Below are positions 1 through 7,429 of a DNA stretch of 14,679 nucleotides, in pieces. The stretch spans positions 1 through 14,679 of the forward strand of contig JBCDCZ010000097.1 of assembly GCA_039180865.1 (NCBI GenBank). Direction: 5' to 3'. Source of the stretch: JBCDCU01 sp039180865 (GTDB lineage: Bacteria > Pseudomonadota > Alphaproteobacteria > Rhizobiales > JACESI01). The notes under the pieces are model-generated. The model had not been told where the DNA came from, did not search any database, and saw only the letters and a program-made list of their open reading frames with translations. The position numbers and the translations under genes were made by a program. Position 1 is the first letter of the stretch, and each line of letters starts with the position of its first letter.

Positions 1-567
1 GTCTGCGAAACGCTGAAGCCGGACGCATTGCTTGCGTCCAACACATCGTCAATTTCGATTACCCGACTTGCCTCCGCGACCGACCGTCCCGAGCAATTCA
101 TCGGGATCCACTTCATGAATCCGGTGCCGGTCATGAAGCTCGTCGAGATCATTCGCGGAATTGCGACGAGTGACGAAACATTCGAAACGGGCCAGGAATT
201 CGTAAAAGCGCTTGGGAAGACCATTGCCGTCTCAGAGGACTTCCCTGCCTTTATCGTCAATCGCGTCCTGATGCCAATGATCAATGAGGCGATTTATACG
301 CTCTATGAGGGTGTCGGCACGATTGAAGCCATCGATACGGCAATGAAGCTTGGCACGAACCATCCGATGGGGCCGCTGGAACTCGCCGACTTTATTGGTC
401 TTGATACATGCCTTGCGATTATGCAGGTGCTTCATGACGGGCTTGCTGACAGCAAATATCGTCCTTGCCCGTTGCTGGTAAAATATGTCGAGGCCGGATG
501 GCTTGGCCGAAAGACCGGTCGAGGTTTCTACGACTACAGTGGTGAGTATCCCGTTCCGACCCGATAG
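1..567 (+). CDS. 3-hydroxybutyryl-CoA dehydrogenase, 5'-truncated by window edge
   Basis: NAD(P)-dependent oxidation of L-3-hydroxyacyl-CoA to acetoacetyl-CoA, a cytoplasmic step of butanoyl-CoA/PHB or beta-oxidation metabolism. The frame is open from base 1, so the gene begins outside the window; 188 residues are visible against about 280-290 for the family, so roughly 100 residues with the GxGxxG nucleotide loop are missing. Visible hallmarks are SNTSSISIT (residues 13-21), the catalytic His in IGIHFMNPVP (His37), the FPAFIVNRVLMPMINEA segment that opens the C-terminal dimerisation domain, GTNHPMGPLELADFIGLD, and the C-terminal GRKTGRGFYDY. A TTG at 28 is inside the domain and is not the real start. 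The stop is a TAG. It converges on the formyltransferase gene with 41 bp between the stops. The exact chain length preferred is not readable from the sequence. Confidence 0.95.
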   Translation, partial: VCETLKPDALLASNTSSISITRLASATDRPEQFIGIHFMNPVPVMKLVEIIRGIATSDETFETGQEFVKALGKTIAVSEDFPAFIVNRVLMPMINEAIYTLYEGVGTIEAIDTAMKLGTNHPMGPLELADFIGLDTCLAIMQVLHDGLADSKYRPCPLLVKYVEAGWLGRKTGRGFYDYSGEYPVPTR

Positions 568-608
568 ACAAAACGAGTTTTCTGATTGATCGCCAGCGCG
601 CGCGAAGT

Positions 609-1391
609 TCAGTTGAACCTATTTCCGGCTTTCAGAAATTCAACGACGTCAGAAGGGGTCGGATAGCTCTCGTAAGAAGACGAACCGTTCGCTCCCTCGT
701 TTAGAGGATCGGCAGGAACGAAATCGTGTTCTACTCTGTCGAGAAAGAGGTCTGCACCCAAAGTGAAAGCTTCCTCATTGTTTGCGCGAAGCGACCGTGA
801 TTGCGGCTCGAAGCTCGCTATACCGATCGCGTTTCCCGTGTCGATCCCCGCATCAATTTGGTGAAGCGTGACACCGACCCTTTCATCGCGGTCGCGAAGC
901 GCACAGAACATCGGATCAAGCCCTTTGCGGCGCGGCAGAAGCCCGGGATGTAAATTAAAGAGCTTCTTTGAAAAGCGGGTGAGCGCCGGCTCTTTGAAAA
1001 TCTGATTAAAGTGCGCGCTTAAGAGGATATCGGGTGAGAGCGCGTTGATCGTGTCCAAAGAAGCTGGATCATTGATGTTCTCGGTCTTGAGGAGCGGCAC
1101 GTTAAGGCGTTCCGACCAGTGCGATAGGGACGCTATAGATTTTCCTGAAAACCGTGCGGCCAAGGGATCGGTCACTGATGCCAAATATAGAGCATAGGAG
1201 AGGCCGCTCTTTCGAAGAAGGGAGAGCTTCGAGGCAAGGTGAAATTCTCCCTGCTTCAGAATTCTTGTTGAGGCGACGATACCGACAATCTCCACGAGAT
1301 TGCTCTTTTCCAGAACACTCAGGACACAATCGGAATAAAGGCTCTCATAGGTACAGAGGATGAGCCGTTTTGCGCCTGATCGGTCAGCCAT
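609..1391 (-). CDS. Formyltransferase-fold protein (methionyl-tRNA formyltransferase-like)
   Basis: A 260-residue protein with the N10-formyltetrahydrofolate-dependent formyltransferase core. The catalytic Asn-His-Asp set is visible: FNLHPGLLPRRKG carries Asn146 and His148, and HQIDAGIDTG carries Asp184. The N-terminal Rossmann strand is RLILCTYES and the SPDILLSAHFNQIF strand precedes the active site. At 260 residues it lacks the usual C-terminal tRNA-binding domain of Fmt (about 310 residues), so it is more likely a sugar, amino-sugar or small-molecule formyltransferase, or a hydrolase of the same fold; the substrate is unknown. It is last in the minus-strand run: its ATG lies 8 bp after the CobW stop, so it is very probably co-transcribed with it. 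No transmembrane segment or signal peptide is seen, so it should be cytoplasmic. Confidence 0.85.
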   Translation of the reverse strand: MADRSGAKRLILCTYESLYSDCVLSVLEKSNLVEIVGIVASTRILKQGEFHLASKLSLLRKSGLSYALYLASVTDPLAARFSGKSIASLSHWSERLNVPLLKTENINDPASLDTINALSPDILLSAHFNQIFKEPALTRFSKKLFNLHPGLLPRRKGLDPMFCALRDRDERVGVTLHQIDAGIDTGNAIGIASFEPQSRSLRANNEEAFTLGADLFLDRVEHDFVPADPLNEGANGSSSYESYPTPSDVVEFLKAGNRFN

Positions 1392-1399
1392 CGGGCCTG

Positions 1400-2536
1400 T
1401 TAACCTGGAAAGCCCGGAATGGCGAGCGGGTTATCGGCCAGGGCGGCCCGATCAGGCGCGTCGATTTCAGGGACATTGGCAAATCCGTTGTAGAGCCGGC
1501 GCAAAAACTCGTTCGACAGACCGTCTGCGATGACGACAATCCTTGTTTCCGGTCTTCCATCCGGCCAACCAGAAAGCCTGACCGGTTCGTGCATGACCGA
1601 TTGGACGAGATGGATCAGCATGGGTTCCTCGGGGTGCTCTTTGATTTTGATCAGGCCCTTGACCCGCAGGAGTTTTTCGCCGTGCGCAGAACGCAGAAGT
1701 TCGAGAAACGCCGTAAAGGCGCCGAAACTGACCGGTACATCAGAAGCGAATGCGTAGGATTGGATCGCGCTATCCTGATGCGCGACATCGCCAGAAGCGT
1801 GGCTGTGTTGCGCTTGCGCGACCGCCGCGACCGGCCCTTCGGGTCCGTGTTCGGGCTCGTGTTTGGGGCCGGGGGGGCTGACAAGCCAGATTGGGAGATC
1901 ATTGTTTCCCCCTGGGCCGGCCATGATCAATCCAACCAGGTGCATCGGGTCAAAAGCCTGTTCTTCATTGGCCAGCATGATCTCCACACGGGAATTCAAA
2001 CCACTCAATGCGGTTATAAGTCCTGACGGAATCGCATCGTCGATGAGATCCGTTTTGGTGATAAGAATGCGATCGGAAACAATTACTTGCCTGACAGCTT
2101 CGGGGTAATCCCGTAAAGCGTTCTGACCTGAGACCGCGTCAACCATTGTTGTGACCGGGCCGAGGCGAAGGCGGTTGCCGAGTGCCGGGTGGGCCATCAC
2201 GGCCTTCATCACGGGTATCGGATCAGCGAGCCCTGTGGTTTCTATAATGATTGCTGAAAGGCTTCGGTCAGCGCGATCGGCGTGGGCGACGATTTTGGTG
2301 AGCGTTTCAACCAGTTCGCCGCGCAAGGAGCAGCACAGGCATCCGGAGGAAAGTTCGATGATCGCATCAGCACTTTCTTCAACGAGGATATGATCAAGGG
2401 CAATGTCCCCGAATTCATTGATGATAACCGCAGCGTCACTCAGAGCTGGCTCTTTCAACATGCGGTTTAAAAAGCTGGTCTTTCCCGCACCCAGAAACCC
2501 GGTGAGGATTGCAACAGGTATCTGTGTGTCACTCAT
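1400..2536 (-). CDS. CobW/YjiA-type (COG0523) metal-handling GTPase
   Basis: 378-residue G3E-family GTPase. Walker A is GFLGAGKTS (residues 13-21). The CxCC metal site typical of COG0523 is GCLCC (Cys66, Cys68, Cys69). ETTGLADP (99-106) follows, and the guanine-specificity motif is TKTD (160-163). Between the GTPase and the C-terminal CobW_C domain (about 268-353) lies a linker with His226, His230, His244, His246 and His253, a usual metal-binding feature. Family members deliver Zn or Co, or act as chaperones in metalloenzyme or cobalamin maturation; which metal applies here cannot be read. The neighbours are a carboxypeptidase upstream (8 bp gap) and a formyltransferase downstream (8 bp gap). 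The nearby bchE encodes a B12 enzyme, so a cobalt role is attractive but unproven. No Zur or cobalamin-riboswitch-like element was recognised upstream. Confidence 0.93.
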   Translation of the reverse strand: MSDTQIPVAILTGFLGAGKTSFLNRMLKEPALSDAAVIINEFGDIALDHILVEESADAIIELSSGCLCCSLRGELVETLTKIVAHADRADRSLSAIIIETTGLADPIPVMKAVMAHPALGNRLRLGPVTTMVDAVSGQNALRDYPEAVRQVIVSDRILITKTDLIDDAIPSGLITALSGLNSRVEIMLANEEQAFDPMHLVGLIMAGPGGNNDLPIWLVSPPGPKHEPEHGPEGPVAAVAQAQHSHASGDVAHQDSAIQSYAFASDVPVSFGAFTAFLELLRSAHGEKLLRVKGLIKIKEHPEEPMLIHLVQSVMHEPVRLSGWPDGRPETRIVVIADGLSNEFLRRLYNGFANVPEIDAPDRAALADNPLAIPGFPG

Positions 2537-2544
2537 TTTTATAT

Positions 2545-4059
2545 CTAACGCAATGGATTGGGCCGAGGGCGATAGAGCCCGCTTTGGGAAGGGCTAAGCC
2601 ATGCTTCGCGTTGTGTGAAGTTTACGCGCGGATCTGAGGTCGTGTTGGCGGGCTCATTTGCGAGACCACCTTTCAGCCTCTCGGCTGCCTGGGCACGGGC
2701 GAGGGCTTTTTCGTGAAGGCTTGGCGAATTGGCAGCTGGTTCGCTCGGGACGGGGGCGAATGCGCTAGCTGTCGCCGAAGCTGGAATCAACGGCTTAGGA
2801 TCGACAATGGTCGCGAGCACTCCGGCGGCGGGCCGTTCGCGCGGTATCGGCAAACGGGCGACAAGGCGCGTTTTGGCATTCTTGTCGAGACGGATTGCAA
2901 GGTCGGTGGGGCGGGGACCTTGGTATGGACCTGCATAGACGGGCACGATGTCGCGTGCGATGCGTGGCTGAAGGATGTGGGACCTGAACGAACGCCGTCC
3001 CGGTGTGGTGACCAATGCACCTTGCGGGTGATTACGATCTCCAAGATCGCGTCCAAAATCCTTGCGTTGCGGCGAGGTGTGGCGGCTTTTGCCGAACAAT
3101 TTCCGTCCCGGTTTCGGTGCGGGGACAACAATCTGGAATTTGCGGATTTTCTGCGGGCTCTGACAGACGAGCGGGCGCAAATCAACCGGCGTCTCGCGTG
3201 TCGGACGCGGATTGAACGCGCGGAGTGGAGTACCGAAACCACGGCCCTTCTCGCCCGTAAAGGCGCGTTCCAGCAAGTAAGCTGCCTGTTCTGCACGATC
3301 AATCGATGAGCGTTCGCCAAGCACAACGGCAACATAGGTTTTGCCGCGCCGCTTGGCGCTTGCCACGAGGGTGAGGCCGGATGAACATGTATATCCGGTC
3401 TTCATGCCGTTTGCGCCGCGATAGTGCTCAAGCAGAAGATTGTGCGATCGCAGATTGGCCTTTCCGAACTTGATGGCGGCCAAGCCAAACAAAGGCTCCA
3501 ATTCGGGAAATTCACGATGAAGGGCAAGGCTAAGGACTGCCATGTCGCGGGCCGTCACGCGTTGAGCCCGTGCGGGAAGTCCATGCGGATTGACGAAATT
3601 GGAAGATGTCATGCCGATTTCACGGGCGGTTCGGTTCATCTCCGCGACAAAGGCGTCTTCGGATCCGGAGACCTTCTCGGCCAAAGCAACCGCCATATCG
3701 TTCGCCGACTTGACCATCAGCATTTTGATTGCGTTATCGATGGTAACAAGTGTGCCGGGTTTGAAACCCATTTTGCTCGGCGATGTGCGGGACGCATATT
3801 TCGAAACAGTAAGCGTCTCATGGATGCTAATCCGGCCTTCGCGAACAGCTCTCACCGTCACATAGAGCGTCATCAACTTGGTAATCGAGGCCGGATACCA
3901 GGGGTCACTGGCCCGCTCTGAATTGATAACCTGGCCGCTCTCGACATCGACCACGATATATGGGCCAGCGAACGCCGCCGAGGCCATTGCAAAATAGATT
4001 TTCAGCTTGAGGCACAAGATTGTGGCCACAGCGGCAATCATTTTTAGCAATGAATGCAT
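2545..4059 (-). CDS. D-alanyl-D-alanine carboxypeptidase (class C low-mass PBP, DacF/PBP5-like)
   Basis: Periplasmic serine DD-carboxypeptidase that removes the terminal D-Ala of peptidoglycan stem peptides. An N-terminal signal peptide runs to AFA|GPY (about residue 31). The three penicillin-binding motifs are in order: SITK (Ser58-Lys61), SAN (118-120) and KTG (220-222). The catalytic domain ends near residue 270. The remaining ~230 residues are rich in Pro, Arg and Ala, do not resemble the PBP5 C-terminal beta domain, and have no evident amphipathic membrane anchor. I take the ATG at 4059, preceded by GGGAGAG at good spacing, over the TTG one codon earlier (4062). It is first in the minus-strand run with the CobW GTPase 8 bp downstream. 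Its promoter should lie in the 196-bp spacer shared with the divergent TAXI gene. Confidence 0.93.
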   Translation of the reverse strand: MHSLLKMIAAVATILCLKLKIYFAMASAAFAGPYIVVDVESGQVINSERASDPWYPASITKLMTLYVTVRAVREGRISIHETLTVSKYASRTSPSKMGFKPGTLVTIDNAIKMLMVKSANDMAVALAEKVSGSEDAFVAEMNRTAREIGMTSSNFVNPHGLPARAQRVTARDMAVLSLALHREFPELEPLFGLAAIKFGKANLRSHNLLLEHYRGANGMKTGYTCSSGLTLVASAKRRGKTYVAVVLGERSSIDRAEQAAYLLERAFTGEKGRGFGTPLRAFNPRPTRETPVDLRPLVCQSPQKIRKFQIVVPAPKPGRKLFGKSRHTSPQRKDFGRDLGDRNHPQGALVTTPGRRSFRSHILQPRIARDIVPVYAGPYQGPRPTDLAIRLDKNAKTRLVARLPIPRERPAAGVLATIVDPKPLIPASATASAFAPVPSEPAANSPSLHEKALARAQAAERLKGGLANEPANTTSDPRVNFTQREAWLSPSQSGLYRPRPNPLR

Positions 4060-4255
4060 CAAACTCTCCCGGTAAGCGGTCGTTTAGAGTTTCAGAATAT
4101 GATTGGCCCGAATGCGGTCTTTGGATGGACGAGGGCGTAACAAGAAGCCGGACGTGCCGCAACCCCTCGGCGTTGACGGATATGGCTCTTACCCCCGCTG
4201 TTTCATCCAACTGCCCTATCAGATTATCTGAATTGCGATTGGACCACCACGCCCG
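4060..4255. promoter_or_regulatory. Divergent intergenic region between carboxypeptidase and TAXI genes
   Basis: This spacer separates two divergent genes, so it must hold promoters in both directions. I see a TTGACG hexamer at 4173-4178 on the plus strand but no convincing -10 at standard spacing. On the minus strand the GGGAGAG ribosome-binding site of the carboxypeptidase lies just before its ATG. The only distinct structure is a short palindrome at 4219-4231, listed separately. A minus-strand open frame across this area is antisense to the carboxypeptidase start and is not considered a gene. Confidence 0.5.
4219..4231. repeat. 13-bp palindrome upstream of the TAXI gene
   Basis: TCAGAT-T-ATCTGA, perfect 6-bp arms around one central base, ending 24 bp before the ATG at 4256. 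Position and symmetry suit a transcription-factor site, but a single short palindrome can occur by chance and I do not recognise the factor. Confidence 0.3.
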
Positions 4256-5296
4256 ATGACCACAGATTGGCAAAATGCGATCACAATGCGGTCAATGGTT
4301 CTTCGGACGCTGCTCTCCGCCTTTTTCATCGTCTGTCTTACGGTTCACGCTTATAGCGAAGCGTCCTATCGCATGATGACTGGATTGCGGGCCGGTGCGT
4401 TTTATCCGGTGGGCATTGCCCTTCAGACTCTGCTTGAGCTGAAACAAACTGGGGAAGATGACATCCTCCTCGATGTTCTTCCATCGACGGGCGCCCGCAA
4501 TAACATCGAATCCCTCCTTAATGGACAGGCAGATATCGTTTTTGCCGACGCCGGGACAATCGCAGACGCTTTGATGCAACGCGGACCGTTTAAGGATCTG
4601 CAGGGTGCGAAGCGTTTACGTGTCCTTATGCCGTTATGGCCGGATGTTGGCCATTTCGTCATTCGGTCGCGGGACAGGGCGACTTCCACGATGTCCGATT
4701 TTCGCGAACTCTTTGGTGCAACGGTCTCGCTCGGTGCGCATAGTGCGGGGAGTTATCGGGCAGCGGCAGAAACATTCATCAGGAACGGAATCTACTACGA
4801 CCGCCTCTTCAATGTTCCTGATCTTGATGACGCACAAACCGTGTCGGCCTTTCTGGCAGACCGCGTCAATGCTTTCGTGATGTTCCGCAATGAAGGGAAT
4901 CTTCCTGTGGAACTTGCGCTGAAACACCCGAGCATTCAGGCGCAATTGGTGAGCATCAGCGACGTCCAACTCGAAAAGATGCTGACCCAGGAGCTGCCGG
5001 TTTGGCAGCGCCACGTCATCGATGCGGAGACCTATTCCAATCAACCGAACCGGATCGAGACCGTTTCGCAGATGAATTATCTCGTTGTGCGCGACGATTT
5101 CGATGTACTCGATGCCTTCAAGATCGCACGGATGTTTTTTGAAAATATAAGCTTCCTTGAGGCGCTCCATCCGTCGGTTCGAAAGATCGAGCCCGCGCGT
5201 TTTCGAGAAACGGTCATCTTTCCAATGCATCCCGGCGCAGAACGTTACTTCGTTGAAACACGCGAATGCAGCTTACCGTTCTGTCTCTTCAATTGA
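4256..5296 (+). CDS. TAXI-family TRAP transporter solute-binding protein (orphan)
   Basis: 346-residue periplasmic binding protein of the TAXI type, which captures small organic acids or amino acids for a TRAP transporter. The N-terminus is a signal peptide with hydrophobic core LLSAFFIVCLTVHA and a likely cut after AYSEA. Family features are the opening strand RMMTGLRAGAFYPVGIALQ, the LLNGQADIVFADAGTIADAL segment, FGATVSLGAHSAGS that contacts ligand in the family, and a C-terminal helix ending PMHPGAERYF. Starts at 4256 and 4286 are both possible; 4286 gives a more compact signal peptide and neither has a strong ribosome-binding site. No TRAP membrane subunit (DctQM or fused) lies on either side, so it is an orphan here: the partner must be elsewhere, or it acts as a sensor partner, as some TAXI proteins are thought to do. 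The ligand cannot be inferred. Confidence 0.88.
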   Translation: MTTDWQNAITMRSMVLRTLLSAFFIVCLTVHAYSEASYRMMTGLRAGAFYPVGIALQTLLELKQTGEDDILLDVLPSTGARNNIESLLNGQADIVFADAGTIADALMQRGPFKDLQGAKRLRVLMPLWPDVGHFVIRSRDRATSTMSDFRELFGATVSLGAHSAGSYRAAAETFIRNGIYYDRLFNVPDLDDAQTVSAFLADRVNAFVMFRNEGNLPVELALKHPSIQAQLVSISDVQLEKMLTQELPVWQRHVIDAETYSNQPNRIETVSQMNYLVVRDDFDVLDAFKIARMFFENISFLEALHPSVRKIEPARFRETVIFPMHPGAERYFVETRECSLPFCLFN

Positions 5297-5612
5297 GAAC
5301 AGCAATCGACGGATTTGCCTGGAGCGCGGGCAATCACCCGGTCAGGTCTTACGCATTCTTCCGTAGCTGAAATTCACCCCACTATTCTTGTCTGAGGCTC
5401 GGTTCTGTGGGCGAAATGCGGTCTTAGAGGGGAATGATTTCAAAATTCGGAGGTTTCGAAAGATCATGTACCGCGTTTGCACCGTTGAATGGGTCGAAGA
5501 GAGACGGTTCAGCAGCTGTAACTCCTCAACGAATCGCTTTCCGGAACCGTCTAAGCATTCCGCCGGAACCTTTGGTTCATCACTTATTTTCAAGCAAACA
5601 TAGGGTAGTACA
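5297..5612. other. 316-bp gene-free spacer with a paired-repeat structure
   Basis: No convincing gene. Several short open frames (for example 5388-5603 and 5434-5631) overlap each other and the next gene and lack domain-like content or a good ribosome-binding site. The 3' half carries a 9-bp inverted repeat and a nearby GAACC-TTT-GGTTC hairpin, listed separately. It probably holds the promoter and a structured leader of the small AhpD-like gene. Confidence 0.45.
5502..5578 (+). repeat. Inverted repeats in the leader of the AhpD-like gene
   Basis: AGACGGTTC at 5502-5510 is perfectly complementary to GAACCGTCT at 5544-5552, a 9-bp stem closing a 33-nt loop. A second element, GAACC at 5566-5570, pairs with GGTTC at 5574-5578 across a 3-nt loop. 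Because the GGAACC and GGTTC segments are shared, alternative pairings are possible. There is no run of T after either hairpin, so this is not a standard terminator. It may be a leader structure or a protein site; function unknown. Confidence 0.35.
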
Positions 5613-6014
5613 TTGTCGACCGTTAAACTGATTTCCTATGAGGAGGCGGACGCGCGCGTGCGCGCCGTATACGATGATATCCGTGAGATCCGAGGAACGG
5701 ATTTCATCAATAATTTCTGGCTTGCGCTTGCCAATGATCCGGCCAATCTCGAACGCGTCTGGTCGGAAATCAAGCTCGTCATGATGACGCCAGGTGAGCT
5801 CGATCCTTTGACAAAAGAACTGATCTATATCGCAGTCTCGGTTGCCAATTCCTGCTCCTACTGCGCGCATTCTCACACCGCCGCTGCCCGTGCAAAGGGG
5901 ATGAGTGACGGGCAATACGGCGAACTTCTGTCAGTTATTGCGCTCGCTGGCAAAACGAACAGTCTTGCCAACGCGATGCAGGTACCTGTCGATGACGCTT
6001 TCCAGGTTACGTGA
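5613..6014 (+). CDS. AhpD/carboxymuconolactone decarboxylase-family protein
   Basis: 133-residue all-helical protein with the redox-active CxxC of the AhpD-like fold: SCSYCAHSHTAAA, Cys81 and Cys84, with His86 and His88 just after. Upstream LTKELIYIAVSVANSC matches the helix that supplies the Glu/Lys proton relay in this family. Such proteins act as alkylhydroperoxidase-type disulfide reductases or related peroxidases; true carboxymuconolactone decarboxylases usually lack the CxxC, so an AhpD-like role is favoured. The start is a TTG at 5613: there is a stop codon 12 bp upstream in frame, no ATG or GTG is available earlier, and TAGGG lies 7-8 bp before. Transcribed alone: the spacer is 316 bp upstream and over 200 bp downstream. 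Confidence 0.85.
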   Translation: MSTVKLISYEEADARVRAVYDDIREIRGTDFINNFWLALANDPANLERVWSEIKLVMMTPGELDPLTKELIYIAVSVANSCSYCAHSHTAAARAKGMSDGQYGELLSVIALAGKTNSLANAMQVPVDDAFQVT

Positions 6015-6027
6015 ACCGTCTACGGTT
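6014..6027 (+). terminator. Weak hairpin at the AhpD-like stop codon
   Basis: AACCGT-CT-ACGGTT, a perfect short inverted repeat that begins on the last base of the stop codon. It could fold as a 5-bp stem with a TCTA loop. No T-tract follows, so Rho-independent termination is doubtful. Confidence 0.25.
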
Positions 6028-6135
6028 GTTCAATCATCTGCGATGACAGGTGTATGATCACGCAAAGACTTCACGCATCCGTCAGGTTCGTCTGGCCCTC
6101 TTTGTGCTAAAGAGTCGATTGACATGAATGGTCAT

Positions 6136-6172
6136 GGCTGCCAAAGCAGCCGGGGTTCTGGTAATATCCCGG
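6136..6172 (+). repeat. Overlapping GC-rich stem-loops upstream of the L,D-transpeptidase gene
   Basis: GGCTGC-CAAA-GCAGCC (6136-6151) is a perfect 6-bp GC-rich stem with a 4-nt loop. A second stem, CCGGG at 6150-6154 with CCCGG at 6168-6172, shares its first bases with the 3' arm of the first, so the two compete. They lie 59 bp or more before the GTG start at 6231. No T-run follows, so this looks more like a leader structure than a terminator; I do not recognise a known riboswitch here. The rest of the 6015-6230 spacer shows a TTGACA hexamer at 6119-6124 without a clear -10. Confidence 0.35.
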
Positions 6173-6230
6173 TAAGATTGCCCTGAAATAATGCGCTGGG
6201 GGCGTCTAGACCGAGGAAGTGGGACAAAGC

Positions 6231-7388
6231 GTGAAAGATCGCATTCAATCATCTGTCCGGCGGGTAAAAAGACGCGCGCTCAGATCAGTAGCGACCGTTT
6301 GCCTCTTGGGCGGACTGACAGTTCTTGCAGGATGCTACGGTGGTGACTTTGACGTTGCCAACGCACCGCTCCCAGGTGATGTCATTAAAACGATGGATAA
6401 ACTCGGGGTCACAGCCTATGACCCGATTTTTATTCGTGTCTTCAAGAAAGAAGCCGAACTTGAAGTCTGGAAACGTCAGTCGTCGGGTGAGATGGCGCTC
6501 CTCAAGACATATGAGATCTGTGCCTGGTCTGGCGAACTCGGCCCCAAATTCAAAGAAGGCGACCGCCAGGCGCCGGAGGGATTTTATAGCGTAACGCCGG
6601 GTCTTATGAACCCAAATTCATCCTTCCATCTGGCGTTCAACCTGGGTTTTCCCAATGCTTTCGACCGGTCGCACGACCGGACGGGCTCTTTCCTGATGGT
6701 CCATGGCGCATGTTCCTCGGCTGGCTGTTATTCGATGGAAAACGATCAGATGGAGGAGATCTATGCGCTCGCGCGTGATGCCTTCACCGGTGGACAACAG
6801 GCGTTTCAGGTTCATGCCTTTCCTTTCCGCATGACACCGGAAAACATGGCTCTCTTTTCAGCCGACGACCATATGCCGTTCTGGCGTAACCTAAAGGAGG
6901 GTTACGAGCACTTTGAACTGACGCGTATGGAGCCGATCGTCCACGCCTGCGGACGACGCTACGTTTTCAATGCGACAGCAAAGGATGATGAAACGTTCGA
7001 AGCGGATAAGCCCTGCCCGGACTATGAAGTCACGCCAGCGTTAAAGCGGGTTGTTGATGCCAAGATACTGGGAGACCGGGCTCGCGAAAGGGCGATTACC
7101 AAGTCCTGGACAACACCTGAAGAGCGCCGATATCGCGAATTGACGACCCGTCTCAAGATTGAAAAAGAACGCGTTCAGCGTTTTGCGGATCGGGGCCTTG
7201 GGTTTAGCTCGCACCAAAAGCGGCGTGTCGTCGATATCGAACGTCAACTTGCCGATCTCGGCTTCGTTGAACAACCGGTTGTGGCAAACATTCCAAGCCC
7301 AAGACCACGTCCTTTACCGGGAAGTACGGCCAGCGGATCGGACGGTTTTTCACCGGCAGCTTTCGTTTCTTCCTTCTGGCGGAATTGA
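6231..7388 (+). CDS. YafK-type L,D-transpeptidase lipoprotein
   Basis: Envelope enzyme of the YkuD superfamily. The N-terminus has a basic region, a hydrophobic stretch and a lipobox LAGC whose Cys (residue 35 from the GTG at 6231) would be lipidated. The catalytic signature is MVHGACSSAGCYSM, with His158, Ser162/Ser163 and catalytic Cys166, the H-G-x...S-x-G-C pattern of L,D-transpeptidases; PEGFYSVTPGLMNP and FNLGFPNAFD are the flanking YafK strands. After residue ~240 a charged helical tail (about 285-340) looks coiled-coil-like, and the C-terminus is Pro-rich. In enterobacteria YafK (DpaA) cuts Lpp from peptidoglycan, so transfer or cleavage of an envelope tether is the expected role. A GTG at 6219 is also in frame but its AGGA is only about 2 bp away; GGGA at 6221-6224 suits 6231 better. 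Confidence 0.9.
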   Translation: MKDRIQSSVRRVKRRALRSVATVCLLGGLTVLAGCYGGDFDVANAPLPGDVIKTMDKLGVTAYDPIFIRVFKKEAELEVWKRQSSGEMALLKTYEICAWSGELGPKFKEGDRQAPEGFYSVTPGLMNPNSSFHLAFNLGFPNAFDRSHDRTGSFLMVHGACSSAGCYSMENDQMEEIYALARDAFTGGQQAFQVHAFPFRMTPENMALFSADDHMPFWRNLKEGYEHFELTRMEPIVHACGRRYVFNATAKDDETFEADKPCPDYEVTPALKRVVDAKILGDRARERAITKSWTTPEERRYRELTTRLKIEKERVQRFADRGLGFSSHQKRRVVDIERQLADLGFVEQPVVANIPSPRPRPLPGSTASGSDGFSPAAFVSSFWRN

Positions 7389-7429
7389 TCGATAGCGATC
7401 GGTTTAAAGACGGGCCGGATCCAAGATTT

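Noticed and set aside
570..581. AAAAC-GA-GTTTT inverted repeat between the first two genes
   Set aside because: A 2-nt loop cannot fold well and there is no GC stem; not a credible terminator.
1370..2026. A 218-codon plus-strand frame opposite the CobW gene
   Set aside because: The CobW frame carries Walker A, CxCC and TKTD motifs; the opposite frame has none.
5388..5631. Small overlapping open frames between the TAXI and AhpD-like genes
   Set aside because: They run through the inverted-repeat region, overlap each other, and lack a convincing ribosome-binding site or protein-like content.
7386..7402. Possible terminator GATCG-ATAG-CGATC at the end of the L,D-transpeptidase gene
   Set aside because: Only five Watson-Crick pairs, overlapping the stop codon, followed by just TTT; too weak to call.
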